From assembly GCA_018292915.2 (NCBI GenBank), contig JACVVK020000470.1:248501-312500 (forward strand): a DNA stretch of 64,000 nucleotides, given 5' to 3'. Positions 62,925-64,000 of the stretch are shown piece after piece. How positions within the stretch are numbered: the stretch's first letter is position 1; the number at the start of each line of letters is the position of its first letter. The notes beneath the pieces were generated by a model. The model searched no databases. It was given only the letters and a program-made list of their open reading frames with translations, and was not told where the DNA came from. The position numbers were made by a program, and so were the translations under genes. Source of the stretch: Batillaria attramentaria (lineage: Eukaryota > Mollusca > Gastropoda > Batillariidae).

Positions 62925-63765
62925 TTAAAGATCTAAGCTCCCAATGAAAAGCGTTCCGAAGTGTGAACAAAATTTACAGAGTCGACCGTGCAAGCACAGT
63001 CAACTCTGTCACAGTTGCAGTGTCCAGAAACCGCGACAAAACCGTGCCGACAAACTGTCCCCACTTCCTGTCAGGCTCCGTCCACGCTCCTGTGCACATC
63101 TCCGTGCAGTGGTCATCCGAGCGTGCAGTGGTCATCCGAGCGTGCAGTGGTCATCCGAGCGTGCAGTGGTCATCTCAGCAGCCATGACCGAGTCAGTACT
63201 GTCCGCAGTGACCCCCATACAAGTCGTGTCACTTTTGAATTTAGTCAGTGTCGCTCGTATGCCGTGCTATCGCCGTCAGAATGGCGCAACGGAATGTTGA
63301 CGGTAACTTTTTTGGTGAAATTTCCCGAGATGTGTGAGAAATGGAGCACGCGGGCACCCAGATTTGCCAAGCGCGTTTTATCGGCAACAACATTTCCAAA
63401 TTGCGGTTTTACTTTTGGTCCTGCAAGCTGGAGCTGAACTTTCTACGCAAGAAACTTTCAAATACGTGTACTTACCGGTAGCAGCATAGCTTGCGCCATG
63501 CCAACAGTGAACATCGCTCAGTCGTCTAAACTGAGTATCCGCGGCGTGGTCACATAATGAGCCGGTTTGCACGGGGATGTGCATAGTAGCGTGGACGGAG
63601 CCCAACAGGAAGTGGGGGCAGTTTTTCTGCACGGTTTTGTAGCGGTTTCTGGACACTGGGTGAACATTGCAACTGTGACAGAGTTGACTGTGCTTGCACG
63701 GTCGACTCTGTAAATTTTTTTCACACTTTGGGAAGCTTTTTGTTGGGAACTTAGATCTTTAACTG
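62925..63765. mobile_element. Inverted-repeat element, about 0.84 kb
   Basis: Arms of about 190 bp (62925-63115 and 63556-63765) are inverted copies: 'TTAAAGATCTAAGCTCCC', 'ACAGAGTCGACCGTGCAAGC', 'ACAGTCAACTCTGTCACAGT', 'GAAACCGC...CCGTGC', 'CACTTCCTGTCAGGCTCCGT'. The left inner edge runs into a 19-bp tandem repeat (GTGCAGTGGTCATCCGAGC, four copies at about 63101-63175). No transposase. Confidence 0.75.
63101..63175. repeat. 19-bp tandem repeat, four copies
   Basis: GTGCAGTGGTCATCCGAGC repeated with a last variant GTGCAGTGGTCATCTCAGC. Confidence 0.95.
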
Positions 63766-63909
63766 GGCACTCGGAGCGCCACAGTGCTGTCCACAATTGT
63801 GACACACTTGTGATTGGGGGGGGGGGGGGGGGTTCCGCCGCTGTGGCGTCATCACAGCAATCTGGATTTCAAATAGCCACAACTGTGACTGTGGTTTCCA
63901 CAACAGATT

Positions 63910-63944
63910 CTGATTGGCTGTACTACGTCACTCGGCGCGCAAAC
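63910..63944 (+). promoter_or_regulatory. Possible promoter with CCAAT and CRE-like boxes
   Basis: GATTGG (63912-63917, a CCAAT box in reverse) and TACGTCAC (63924-63931, CRE-like) lie 15-35 bases before a strong-context ATG, next to CpG-rich GGCGCGC. Confidence 0.4.
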
Positions 63945-64000
63945 ATGGCGGACAGTGCATCTTCACTGAATCGGTTTGTCACCGAGCACAGCTGTGTTCA
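63945..64000 (+). CDS. Possible start of a gene cut by the window end
   Basis: AACATGGCGGACAG is a strong initiation context. The frame reads MADSASSLNRFVTEHSCV and is open to the last base. Too short to identify; the promoter-like boxes directly upstream are the main support. Confidence 0.4.
   Translation, partial: MADSASSLNRFVTEHSCV

Overview
The window is nuclear DNA from a multicellular animal, most likely a mollusc and probably a marine gastropod. Genes are split by GT-AG introns. TATA boxes and AATAAA signals lie where they should. Several families of tRNA-derived SINEs, LINEs, an LTR retrotransposon and DNA transposon relics fill the introns, and long CA/TG, CT and triplet microsatellites occur everywhere. 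Tandem genes for short secreted C1q-domain proteins together with a multi-domain ShKT protein are typical of lophotrochozoan, especially molluscan, genomes. The species cannot be named from the sequence alone.

Layout. About 2.3-45.6 kb is a tandem array of one C1q gene unit. Unit A (gene 3.87-5.01 kb) is compact and looks intact. Unit B (8.65-29.4 kb) encodes an intact protein, but its two introns have grown to 12.5 and 7.4 kb through nested insertions. Unit C (36.5-39.8 kb) has a frameshift and a decayed TATA box. A fourth unit survives only as the last codons near 34.25 kb. Each unit has the same parts: TATA box, 5'UTR exon, CT-rich short intron, signal-peptide/coiled-coil exon, phase-1 intron, and a C1q exon.

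Between and inside the units lie a 32-bp minisatellite (5.65-7.33 kb), a 41-bp minisatellite split by an almost intact L1/Tx1-like LINE (8.9-18.6 kb), and a 3.5-kb long-inverted-repeat element flanked by TTA (22.0-25.5 kb). An RTE-like fragment and a pogo-like element follow (26.2-28.2 kb). A second LINE contains a third LINE's 3' end inside it (29.5-34 kb). A hAT-like MITE sits at 34.8-35.3 kb, and a decayed Ty3/gypsy retrotransposon has landed just behind the polyadenylation signal of unit C (39.78-44.91 kb). A 1.2-1.5 kb modular repeat occurs in opposite orientations at 20-21 kb and 45.7-47.2 kb.

From 48 to 64 kb there are two further genes. On the + strand is a secreted ShKT-domain protein (exons 49.96-56.3 kb, all introns phase 1). 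On the - strand is an unrecognised secreted protein of about 214 residues (three exons, 62.36-58.56 kb, again all phase 1). The last 56 bases may begin another + strand gene behind a CCAAT/CRE-like promoter. All recognised cellular genes with a start encode secreted proteins. C1q and ShKT proteins are commonly linked to recognition and defence, but nothing in the sequence proves that they work together. I found no clearly new multi-gene system. The most unusual items are the foldback element validated by an empty site inside the window, the unrecognised secreted gene, and the very uneven transposon load of the three C1q units.
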